A DNA stretch of 57,500 nt. It comes from Symbiodinium natans. Lineage: Eukaryota; Sar; Dinophyceae; Suessiales; Symbiodiniaceae. A program made the translations under genes and the position numbers. This document shows, piece by piece, positions 21,413 to 29,753 of this stretch. The stretch lies in contig CAJNDS010002535.1 in assembly GCA_905221605.1 (NCBI GenBank), forward strand, positions 532,501 through 590,000, written 5' to 3'. Under the pieces are notes generated by a model. That model had not been told where the DNA came from. It worked only from the letters and a program-made list of their open reading frames with translations, and made no database searches. Numbering within the stretch: position 1 is the first letter of the stretch; the number at the start of each line of letters is the position of its first letter.

Positions 21413-22029
21413 CTGAGAGGGCTGGGCTTTGCACTGGGGGTTTAGGGTTCTGGGATTTAGGGGTTTAGGATTTGGTGTCTGGGGCTCAGGGTTCAGGGTT
21501 CAGGGTTCAGGGTTTAGGGTTCAGGGTTTAGGGTTTAGGGTTTAGGGTTTAGGGCTTAGGGCTTTGGGCTTAGGGCTTAGGGCTCTAGGGTTAGGGTTTC
21601 AGCGTCTAAGGTTGTTTAGGGTTTGAGGGTCGAGGGTTTTGTGTCTTGAGTGCAGGGATCCCGTAGGGTCTCTACACTCTCCGATGGGGCTGTTCCCGAG
21701 TGCTCTTCGGATTCTTGTTAAGGATCAGCCCTTGGTTTATCAATGATATGGAGCTGAGAGTGTGCGGCTGTCGTCTTCTGGGTTTAAATGTTTTAGGGTT
21801 TAAGGTTTAAGGTTTAAGGTTTAAGGGTTAGGGTCTCGAAATGGCGGTCTCGTTGCCGTGGTACCTCACAAAAGACCCCAATTCAGGAAAGCGCCCAACA
21901 CAAGGCCCCCCTCAAACCTCAAACCCCTGGACCCCAAACCCGAAACGCTTCTTCTCAGCAAGCCCCGAGCCCAACTCCAAACCAAAATTAATTTTACTTC
22001 GGCCCGGCCCCCCACCCTCTCTTGGTAGA

Positions 22030-22275
22030 GATACTCTGGGGTTGGGCAGGCACTCTGGGGTTGGGCACTCCAGGGAGACTCTGGGTTGGGCACTGGGAAC
22101 TGTGGGGAAAACTCTGGGTTGGGCACTCCAGGGAGAGTCTGGGGTTGGGCAGACACTCTGGGTTGGGCAATTGAGGGAGACTCTGGGGTTGGGCAGACAC
22201 TCTGGGTTGGGCACTCTGGGGAGACTCTGGGCTTGGGCACTGCAGGGACACTTTGGGGTTGGGCACTCCAGGGAT
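22030..22275. repeat. minisatellite GGTTGGGCACTCCAGGGAGA
   Basis: About eight irregular units combine ACTCTGGGGTTGGGCA with CTCCAGGGAGA or GACACTC. Several overlapping open frames across both strands are by-products of the repeat. Confidence 0.85.
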
Positions 22276-22488
22276 GAGTGAGGAGTAGACCGGGCAAGGA
22301 GAAGAGTTCCGGGCGAGGAGAAGAGTTCCGGGCGAGGAGCAGAGTTGAGTTTAAAATCTAACAACCCCACACCGAGGGTGGGCAAAAAAAAAACCCAAAC
22401 CCCCAAACCCCAAACTCTCAACCCCAGACTCTAAAACCTAAACCCTAACCCCCAAACCCTTGAGCCCTAAGAACCCTGAACCCTAAGC

Positions 22489-22557
22489 CTGCAAGCCCCG
22501 AGTTCGATCCCCAGCGGCAGGGACACGCGAAGGCATTGCGGTGCAGTCTCCTCGCTC
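22489..22557 (-). CDS. candidate exon with GC donor, 23 codons
   Basis: The acceptor AAGCCAG and donor TTGCAG|GCTTAGGG bound exactly 69 bases. In phase 0 it reads ERGDCTAMPSRVPAAGDRTR. The GC donor is fused with the TTAGGG repeat. Confidence 0.45.
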
Positions 22558-23061
22558 CTGGCTTCCTTGGAAGCGCCATCAGAGAACCCCGTATGGGGTT
22601 TAGGGTTTGGGGCTTAGGGCTTAGGGTTTAGGGTTTAGCCTAAGCCCTAGACCCTAGAACCGAAACACGTGGTTGAGGGTGAGGGTAGAGGTCCTCTCAG
22701 CATGCACAGAGGTTCGCGTAGGTAGGTGGGGGCATGCTTCTTGCCCCTAAACCTACTTGCACGCAATCCATCCAGTAGGCGGTTGGGGACCAGCCTTCAA
22801 AAGGTTGGTGGGGTTGAGGGGTTTTAGGGGTTCAGTGCTTCAGGGGCTTCAGGGGGTTAGGTTTCGAAGGTTTGAGGCTCAAGAACATCAAATCCCGCTC
22901 CATAAAGCACCAAAGCCCTGAACCCCAAACCCGAAACCCTGAAACCCCGAAACCCTAAAACCCTAAACCCAAACCCCAAACCCCAAACCCTAAACCCCAA
23001 ACCCCTAAACCCCAAACCCCTAAACCCCAAACCCCTACACCCCAAACCCCTGGGGGGGCAC

Positions 23062-23151
23062 CTTGGATGAGTCCATCACAAACTTGTCGAAGGTCTTGAT
23101 GGCCTCTTGATCCTCCACAATCAGGTCCGCGAAAGCACGGCCCGTCACGTC
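23062..23151 (-). CDS. candidate exon, 30 codons, strongly protein-like
   Basis: The acceptor ACCTCAGAG is followed by DVTGRAFADLIVEDQEAIKT and FDKFVMDSSK. The exon closes at TCCAAG|GTGCCC. It has 90 bases in phase 0 with normal charged/hydrophobic spacing. The flanks are CCCTAAA-like on one side and TTTAGGG on the other. The domain was not recognised. Confidence 0.6.
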
Positions 23152-23182
23152 CTCTGAGGTTTCAGGGTTTAGGGTTTAGGGT

Positions 23183-23214
<32 letters not shown>

Positions 23215-23267
23215 GGTTTAGGGTTTAGGGTTTAGGGTTTAGGGTTTAGGGTTTAGGGTTTAGGGTT

Positions 23268-23434
23268 GGGATGTTGCCCCTTATACTAACAGTCCTCAAT
23301 AGGGATTAAAATAGGGGGGACTACCGAAAGTGTTACAAACCCTAAATCCTAAACCCTAAACCCTAAACCTTCATAGGGATTCTAGTACCCCCCCCCCTAT
23401 TCGAATCCCTATTCAGGACTGTGGGGAACATCTC
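23268..23434. mobile_element. family C inverted-repeat element carrying an internal CCCTAAA run
   Basis: GGGATGTTGCCCCTTATACT and AGTCCTCAATAGGGATT on the left pair with AATCCCTATTCAGGACT and GGGGAACATCTC on the right. About 30 bp of CCCTAAA repeat lie inside the element. Its left end abuts a TTTAGGG array. Confidence 0.8.
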
Positions 23435-23687
23435 AAGCCTGGGGGGGTCGACATGAACGCTACACATCTAAAGAAGGTTTATGGCCTGCCTCCGCTAAGG
23501 CCGACTGGGCAGCAGCACATCCCCACATTGAATGAATAGCGCGCGCGCCCCAAGCCATGCCATCTAAGCGCCCCTCCGAAGCCCATTCGGTGGATTTTTC
23601 TTGGGTCCCAAACCCAAAGTTCTAAACCTAAACCCGAAACCCCTAAGCCCTAAGACCCTCGACAACCCGAAGCCCTAAGCCCTAAAC

Positions 23688-23765
23688 CCCTTCTCGTTCG
23701 GCCTCCGGTGTCTCGAGGAGACGCTTCAGGCAGCCGGAGCCACCGCAGATCTTGAGGCCACTATC
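23688..23765 (-). CDS. candidate exon, 26 codons
   Basis: The acceptor ATGGTTCAG opens DSGLKICGGSGCLKRLLETP, then EAEREG. The donor is GAAGGG|GTTTAGGG. The length is exactly 78 bases in phase 0. The plus strand (ETLQAAGATADLEATILNHF) is also convincing, with a GGAT|GTTTAGGG donor, so strand is not settled. Confidence 0.45.
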
Positions 23766-23859
23766 CTGAACCATTTCTTGGGATGTTTAGGGTTTAGGTT
23801 TTAGGGCTTAGGGCTTAGGGCTTGGGGCTTAGGGTTTAGCGTTTAGGGTTCCGGGATGT

Positions 23860-24300
23860 GACTCAAAAAATAGGTATGATTGTTATGGTTTGTGTTCCTT
23901 ATGTTGGGCTAGCTTGTTGTCTATTCGGTGTCTTACCGCGCCTTCTTGGGCTATGTAAGTTTTCATAAAGATGAAAAAGTGATCTTCAAGCGTGACCCAG
24001 TATCCAGCAGCAGGTCGCCATCGCAAACGCCTTTCCTTTGGCTTGCTACGCATCATATGGGGAATGATGGAATGGGGGGGGGGGAAGTTTAGGGTTTAGT
24101 GGCTTGCTTTCGATAACCGCCCCTCCTGCTCCCTCACCCCCCCCCCCCCCCCTGTGTGATAGACGCCTGTTGCTTATTAGGGTTGCTAGAGAAGGAAGGA
24201 ACACGAACAGTAGTTTGCTATAGAGCCAGAATGAAAGCATGATTTATGAATCTTCCCTTGGGTCCTGTGAATGAGCGAACAATATATCCTCCGCAAACGA
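23860..24300. other. unique stretch, no gene recognised
   Basis: About 440 bp are nearly free of telomere-like repeats. They contain a poly-C tract near 24136 and no splice-bounded coding island. Confidence 0.5.
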
Positions 24301-24309
24301 TGCAACACG

Positions 24310-24340
24310 AGGGACTGTTAGTACAAGGGGTAACATCCCA
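24310..24340. mobile_element. family C element, solo right end
   Basis: GGGACTGTTAGTACAAGGGG and TAACATCCC match one end of family C. No partner end is visible, and a CCCTAAA run starts directly after it. Confidence 0.55.
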
Positions 24341-24523
24341 ACCCTAAACCCTAAACCCTAAACCCTAAACCCTATAGCCTAAAGCCTAAAGCCTAAACCC
24401 TAAACCCTAAACCCTAAACCCTAAACCCTAAACCCTAAACCCTAAACCCTAAACCCTAAAGCCCAAACAACACGAAGGAGGCCAAGCGCAAGCCTGGGCC
24501 CTCAGCAATCGAATTCAAAGCAC

Positions 24524-24574
24524 AGGCGCAGCATCTTCCGGAAGGCAGACCTTTCTCGGGAAGATCTCCGGCAA
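24524..24574 (-). CDS. weak candidate exon, 17 codons
   Basis: The minus frame LPEIFPRKVCLPEDAAP lies between a CCTAACCTCAG acceptor and a GTGCTT donor, in phase 0. Other frames, and the plus strand with a GAG|GTTAGGG donor (EAKRKPGPSAIEFKAQAQHL), are equally open. Confidence 0.35.
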
Positions 24575-24581
24575 CTGAGGT

Positions 24582-24840
24582 TAGGGTTAGGGTTTAGGGT
24601 TTAGGGTTTAGGGTTTAGGGTTCAGGGTTCAGGGTTCAGGGTTTAGGGTTTAGGGTTTAGGGTTTAGGGTTTAGGGTTTAGGGTTTAGGGTTTAGGGTTT
24701 AGGGTTTAGGGTTTAGGGTTTAGGGTTTAGGGTTCAGGGTTCAGGGTTCAGGGTTTAGGGCTTAGGGTACAGGGTTTAGGGTTTAGGGTTTAGGGTTTAG
24801 GGTTTAGGGTTTAGGGTTTAGGATTCAGGGCTTAGGGTTT
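24582..24840. repeat. long TTTAGGG array with TTCAGGG patches
   Basis: About thirty-five units are present, including two patches of three TTCAGGG in a row. This is a small example of local homogenisation. Confidence 0.9.
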
Positions 24841-25067
24841 AGGGTGTAGGGTGTTAGGTTTAAAGGCATGAAGGATGAGGAGGGCCTCAGGCTGAGGAGG
24901 GCCCCGAAACGCTGAGACCCGCCCCCCCTTACTGTCGAAAGGCCCACACTTTCGAGGGTTTTGAACCTTTGGGTTTAGGGTTTAGGACCGCACTTTCGAG
25001 GGTTTAGAACCTTTTGGTTTAAGGTTTAGGACCCTAAACCCTAAACCCGAAACCCTAAACCCTAACT

Positions 25068-25184
25068 CTAGGCGGGGCTCTTATGCAATGGACGGGATAT
25101 CAAGATGTGGCAATCCAGGGTGAGATGGGACGCATAGACACCAACAGCGCCCCCAAAACAAAACAATTCTGAGCCCTCAAAACC
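25068..25184 (-). CDS. candidate terminal exon of the LINE-interrupted membrane-protein gene
   Basis: The acceptor GCAGTTCAG opens a frame in phase 0 with the exon at 25433-25564. It reads GFEGSELFCFGGAVGVYASH and LTLDCHILISRPLHKSPA and ends in TAG after 38 codons. If genuine, it gives the 3' end of the gene. An internal GT donor before the stop cannot be excluded. Confidence 0.45.
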   Translation of the reverse strand, partial: GFEGSELFCFGGAVGVYASHLTLDCHILISRPLHKSPA

Positions 25185-25432
25185 CTGAACTGCAGAAGAG
25201 CCCCTCTGAACAAATGCCCGAACTTAAAAGCCCTCAAGACCCTTCCCCCCTTCCCCTACTCCCCTAAACCCGAAACCCTAAACCCCAAACCCTAAACCCT
25301 AAACCCCAAACCCTAAACCCTAAACCCTGAAACCCTGAACCCCAAACCCCAAACCCTAAACCCTGAACCCCAAACCCTAAACCCCAAACCCTAAACCCCA
25401 AACCCTAAACCCTAAACCCATAAACCCTAAAC

Positions 25433-25564
25433 CCCCCGTAATCCGAGGGACACCAGGGAGTCGGCATCCTGGGAGTTCACGAAGGCGAGGATGCGCTCGC
25501 GGTGCGTCGTCTCCGTCACCACCGCGAAGAGCACCGCCATCACGCTCTGGGAGGGCGAACGCTG
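25433..25564 (-). CDS. exon of a probable membrane protein, just downstream of the LINE
   Basis: The acceptor TTTCCAAGCCCAG and the donor TTACGGGG|GTTTAGGG bound exactly 132 bases (44 codons, phase 0). The frame reads QRSPSQSVMAVLFAVVTETT, then HRERILAFVNSQDADSLVSL. It is in phase with the exon at 35383-35487 on the other side of the LINE, as expected for an intronic insertion. The family is not recognised. Confidence 0.6.
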
Positions 25565-25813
25565 CTGGGCTTGGAAAGAGGTTCTGAGAGCGCGAGAGAG
25601 GGAGGGGGAGAGGGACTTTTGACTTTGAAATCGCAGCACTCTGTCGAGTACCTAGCGCGGAAAGGGAGACAGACCCGATGAAGAGTCCGGCCCAGTTGGC
25701 TGTACTGTGACATCTCCGTACTCGCGTTAAAATGCCCGCAGTACGTCCCAAACCCTGCCCCGTAGCGACACTACCAGCAGGCAGGGACGACTTTGCAGCA
25801 TACTCCACCTACC

Positions 25814-26393
25814 CTAGCAAAGCTGAAGACAAAGAACATAACAGTTCTGCTCCAAAACTCTCAACTGCTTTGAGCTGCATCTAGCGGCCGGCTGGCTGTC
25901 CTCAGTACACCACCAGGTCGGACTCCCGTGAGGGGCCGTTGCAGAGGCGAAATCCCCGCTCGCCATGAAACTACGGTAGTGTCCCCTGTTGACTGTGTCT
26001 CCAAGATGATACACACCCGCCAGCAGGCGGTATCTGCTCATCGTCACCGAGGTTGAGGTTGAGCTCCCCTGGAACACAGGAATGACAAGCTCAGCGTGCG
26101 GCGTACACTGAATGCGATGTTGGGCCTTCAACGTCCGGTGATTTCCCTCCCCATCGCTGCGCTCACGATACCTGCCCAGGCAGAGGTACACGAGAGGCGT
26201 GGCCCTCACCAGAGCGTGTGGGCAGACCAGTGGATCATGCTGTGCATGCCAGTGCGTTATGCAGTCTTGGAGGGTTGTGGCACTGTCAGGCAGTTCAAGG
26301 TAAAGAATGCCCTGACCTGAGTCCCGCACCGGCGCCGGCTGGGCCGTTTCAGGGACGGTGCGAGCTTGCCACTCGCCTTGCGCTGCGGGGGGC
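25814..26393 (-). CDS. LINE: C-terminal half of ubiquitin-specific protease (C19) domain
   Basis: This frame continues the USP domain after a shift at a G-run near 26395. It contains the catalytic-His block YRLLAGVYHLGDTVNRGHYR. The general USP pattern is Y-x-L-x-A-V-x-x-H-x-G...GHY, and GHY holds the catalytic histidine. WWCTEDSQP follows, at the position of the usual W-x-x-x-D/N-D segment. The frame ends in TAG at 25814, the natural end of the polyprotein. A deubiquitinase in this place could protect the element's proteins or process its polyprotein, which is inference. Confidence 0.65.
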
Positions 26394-26817
26394 CCCCTCG
26401 TCTAAGTAGATGGCCCAGGAATTCCGCACAATCTTGTTGGGAGGCACGATCTCCTACAACCTGGCCCCATCCTACTAGCAACGCTTGCCAGGCCATAAAC
26501 TGGCGTAAATCAACAACCCGTCTATGACCCCGACACAAGTAATTCACCACAAGACCCAAACCACTCGAGCTGCTTGTGACGAGCGAGGAAACTCGAAGTG
26601 TGAAGGCCAGCAGAAATGCAGCCGCATTCATATAACACAGACTAGAGGGATTTAGAAGTTTGAGTGTCAGCAGACCCTCCAAGGCAGGGGCTCCTGAGCG
26701 CCCCGAAGGGGCTCCGGCACCCATGGCGGGGCCGTTCATCCGCACAGAGCTTGCTGCAGAGCCTGTGCCAAATGTGGCCGGATTGCTCGCTCCGGCTTGA
26801 TGCGGGCGCCCGTCCAA
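26393..26817 (-). CDS. LINE: N-terminal half of ubiquitin-specific protease (C19) domain
   Basis: The frame carries LLNPSSLCYMNAAAFLLAF, matching the USP cysteine box G-L-x-N-x-x-N-x-C-Y-M-N, with the likely nucleophile at residue 61. ASQQDCAEFLGHLLRR follows and matches the family's QQDAxEFLxxLL block. Between them lies GLGLVVNYLCRG and a Trp-rich helix. The catalytic Cys is kept. The frame enters from another frame near 26815 and leaves near 26395. The domain is much shorter than a typical 300-residue USP core, so inner insertions are absent. Confidence 0.65.
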
Positions 26818-27270
26818 ACCACCCCCTCAAAATCTGCATGGCTTCGTGCGCCACCGGGCTCTGCAGAGACAGCTCCAGCTGGAACGTCATGAGCGGACCC
26901 TCCAACTTGCCCTTGAGAGGGCGAAAGGAGTCGTACTTGAGGATCAGTTCCGGCGTCTTGAAGATGATGATGAGACGCTCCAGCTCCTTGAGGACCTCGG
27001 CTCTCGGTCGAGGCCGCTTTTGGGGGTCCACCACCATGATCTCCTCGCTCGGGTCGTAGACCAAGTGGTTCCAATGACCCTCTGCCGTCATCCAGCGCAG
27101 TTCCGTGAAGCGGGTGCGATCTGCCTGCGCCTGTGCTGCAGAGGTCTCCAGCATCATAGCTCTCTCCCGGAGTTCCTGAAGCGTGTAGAGAAGGAGCGTT
27201 TGCCGAAGTGTCCGAGTGAGGTTGGGCGACTTCTCGAGCTTCAGCCGGCGCCAGGTCTCGGCCTTTTTGT
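26815..27270 (-). CDS. LINE: linker with predicted coiled coil
   Basis: After a shift at an A5 run near 27268 the frame reads YKKAETWRRLKLEKSPNLTR and LRQTLLLYTLQELRERAMML, a helix-rich segment. EGHWNHLVYDPSEEIMVVDP and KRPRPRAEVLKELERLIIIF follow. It connects the zinc fingers with the USP domain. No family was recognised. The composition suggests a structured linker or protein-interaction module. Confidence 0.5.
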
Positions 27271-27640
27271 AGGAGGGCGGGCAGGAGGCATTCCGGGGTG
27301 TCGTCGTTGCGGTATGTGATGATGACCGTGTGGTCCGAGCGCAGGCGGGCTTGGTAGTCCGTGTGTCGCAGCAGCAGTTGCCCCATCCGGAGCGTCATCT
27401 CCTCCCTTTCGCGGACTGCGTTCTCCTCTCTGGGGCGCGAAAGAGAGCCTCCGCTGCTTGAGTTGCCCTTTCCTGCGCCCTTCCCCCTGGATTGGCGGCC
27501 CGTTCCCCACGGCATCCGAGATTTGGGGGGACGTTCCTGCCCCGGCTTCCCTGCATGGGGCCGCTTGCCGAACACCTCCGCCATTTCCTGGTCGATGAGT
27601 TCTTCCTCGGACATAGCGTCTCGCCTGCCACAGAGCCGGA
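27268..27640 (-). CDS. LINE: basic Gly/Arg/Ser-rich segment
   Basis: The frame reads MSEEELIDQEMAEVFGKRPH and then a basic stretch with SRGKGAGKGNSSSGGSLSRP. EMTLRMGQLLLRHTDYQARL and DHTVIITYRNDDTPECLLPA follow. An acidic start followed by a basic tract resembles nucleic-acid-binding linkers. The Met might start a second ORF, because a frameshift separates it from the zinc-finger frame at about 27620. Confidence 0.5.
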
Positions 27641-29207
27641 CAAGTGCTACAGTGAATATCAGTGCGTGTGATCGACTGGTGACAGTGCGGGCACGGCGAG
27701 AGCACCCGTCCAAATCTCCTACAATCAGCAGCAGCCGGTTTGGCCCATGCGGCGTAAATGTCTGGGTGCACGTGCTTATAGTGAAGTTTGATGCTTTTTA
27801 TACTGACCAGCCATTGCCCACATTGGGCACAGCCCTCACGTAAGATCTGAGCTGCCGAGGGAATTCGGAAGATCTCAAGCCATTGACTCATGGGGGCGTC
27901 GCGGAGCTGTGGCCAGTCTGCGAGAGGAATCCAAGCCTGAGGAGCAGAAAGAGTGGATGACTCCATCGGGACTGGAGGGACGGGGGGAGGATCGTCCTGA
28001 GGAGGGGAGACATCTTGAGACTGTTGGGTCCGCAGCCACAGCACTGGACAGTGTCTGTAGCGGTGGTGGCGCTTGAAATTATTCCACGACACCAGATCCG
28101 CTTGACAATGTGCACAGACCGGCATCCCTCCCACACTATGTTCCCGAAAACCCGTTTCCGAGGATACCGGCAGGGTGTGAGCATCATGGGCATCTTGCAA
28201 ATGACGCTTCAAGGCAGCCAATTCTGCGAAGCACAGGTCGCAATGCCAGCAGTGGAAGAGAGCTTCCTTAAGCCCGCCCGAGCTGTGTACCAGCTGACCC
28301 CACGGAGCTCCCTCTCGAGATCGTGGCGGAGAGGGCAGCACCTGATCGACGAGCTCGCCTTGAAAAGCCTCAGTTTGGGCCCGAAGCGAACTTGAGAGTC
28401 GGGTCAGGGCTTCATGTACCACTCGGAGTCGACCTAGAACCCTGGGATGAGAGACCTGCGGGTCTTTGGTACTCCAGCTAGATTCGACTAGAGTTTGGTT
28501 CCTCTGCCGGATCGCCTCCAGGGGGTCCGCCACGCCGAGTCTGTCAAGGAGAGCTCTACTAGCTTCGTGGTGGATGTGCGCGAAACTGCCAGCGATTGCC
28601 CGAAGGTGTCTGACCAGAGCAACGGTCAGCCTGCGGAGATGCTTGGGCCAAAGGCCAACAACGTGCAGGCCATACACGGCTGAGGAGAAGACGCACGCCC
28701 GCCACAGCTGAACTCTACGCCGCAAGCTAACCGATCGGGAGTGAAGGACACGGAGAATACGAGAGCGATTTGCTTCTGCGCAGGACAGGCGATGTGTCAG
28801 CGTGGCGCCCTCAAAGTCGCCATAACTGAGAACTACCCCCAGGCACTTGATGGAGGACACAATTGGCAGATGGTGCGGCTTCCCGTTGGGGGCCGGGATA
28901 AGAAGGACTCTGCCATCGGGGGTGTCCAAGGTGTGTCGACGTATCCAAAGGCGCGCTTGCCTTCCCCTAAGCGCGAGGACCACTTTGGTCTTCTGTGGCT
29001 GGACTTGCAGTCCGAGCTCTTCCAGCAGCTGAAAGCTCTGACTGACAGCCTGCATGAGCAGATCCAGGTCCTTTCTGGTGTACACCTCCCAGGTTTCCAG
29101 GAGATCGTCCGCATACATAGTGACAAGGTCGGTGACCCATTGGGTGCCGCATTTCTCCGCGAGGGCACGCAGTAAGGCAACGGTGATGAGCGACCATAAA
29201 GATGGAG
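27615..29207 (-). CDS. LINE: reverse transcriptase C-terminal palm/thumb and C2H2 zinc fingers
   Basis: The segment opens in RT motif B (PSLWSLITVALLRAL) and reaches motif C, TMYADDLLETWEVYTR, where YADD holds the two catalytic aspartates. LQVQPQKTKVVLALRG (motif D region) and KCLGVVLSYGDF (motif E) follow. Further on are Cys/His clusters: CDLC..H..H (compact), CAHC-x12-H-x4-H, CAQC-x12-H-x4-H and a CPHC..HCSTC group. Zinc fingers after the RT are common in LINEs and help bind target DNA or RNA. The frame breaks near 27620. About 530 residues are supported. Confidence 0.8.
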
Positions 29208-29753
29208 CTGCCTAACACCCCGTGTGCTGTGAACCGCGCGGCGGGGATCCTTGGGCACAGGGTGATAGGAGATGGCCGTGTGCATGCGCATTATGAAGTC
29301 AACGTCCTCAGGGTGGACTCCTGCGCTGCACAGCTCCGATTTAAGGACCTGCCTATCGACCGTGTCGAAGGCCTTGGAGCAGTCAACACTAACCATAACT
29401 CCCCCATAACATTGGCCCTGTGGGCCACTGCCGGTGCGCTGTTTCAGGGTCACTCTTCCGGAAGCAAGACGATCCCGAACTGCCACACAGTGGGCCGTTA
29501 CTCTGGCGATGGCGTGCTCAATGCATCGACCACCGAGATAAGCAAATTGCGGCCACGGAGCCAACGCCTCCCGAAGAGTGGGCTGGAGTTGGGAGGTGAA
29601 CGCCTTGGTGACCGCCTTCCCCCCGCAATCCGTCAGGGATATGGGGCGTTGCTCCGCTGGGGTGGTACCCGTCTTCCCCTGCTTAGGCAACCAAGTCAGC
29701 CAGGAATCGGCCCAAAGCGGGGGGAAAACAGCCGCTGGAGGCCTGGCCCGCAA
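29208..29753 (-). CDS. LINE: reverse transcriptase fingers and palm (motifs 0 to A)
   Basis: The frame reads PKQGKTGTTPAEQRPISLTD, then PWPQFAYLGGRCIEHAIARV, then MVSVDCSKAFDTVDRQVL, where the first Asp is catalytic (motif A). It reaches STRGVRQ at motif B and then shifts frame. The Gly-Cys that normally follows RQ in LINE motif B is missing, so a few bases appear deleted exactly there. Upstream it joins the endonuclease frame near 29755. Confidence 0.8.

Larger units (their letters stand above)
1..25432. repeat. interspersed telomere-like repeat matrix (CCCTAAA / TTTAGGG), left block
   Basis: Most non-island bases here are perfect or one-off copies of the heptamer CCCTAAA or its complement. 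Runs range from two to more than forty copies and change orientation repeatedly. Unique islands of about 60-130 bp sit between a left CCCTAAA run and a right TTTAGGG run. The orientation then flips back in the middle of the next spacer. A genuine chromosome end would show one orientation only, so these are interstitial arrays. Degenerate forms such as CCCCTAAA, TTGAGGG and TTTGGGG form their own local blocks. Small inverted-repeat elements lie in several spacers. Confidence 0.9.

Noticed and set aside
21841-22421. Overlapping 90-169 codon frames on both strands
   Set aside because: They follow the GGTTGGGCACTCC minisatellite, and similar peptides appear in every frame.
22495-22530. GAGTTCGATCCCC as a tRNA T-arm
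   Set aside because: The bases beside the loop do not pair as a T stem, and no acceptor, D or anticodon arms are visible.
1-25432. Concatenated minichromosomes (each island has telomere-like ends in the correct outward orientation)
   Set aside because: The geometry fits, but islands carry splice signals and phase agreement, which the intron model explains more simply. I keep it only as an alternative.
25377-25808. 143-codon minus-strand frame as part of the LINE
   Set aside because: It crosses the LINE-host boundary in a frame that reads neither the USP end nor the host exon, so it is a shadow.
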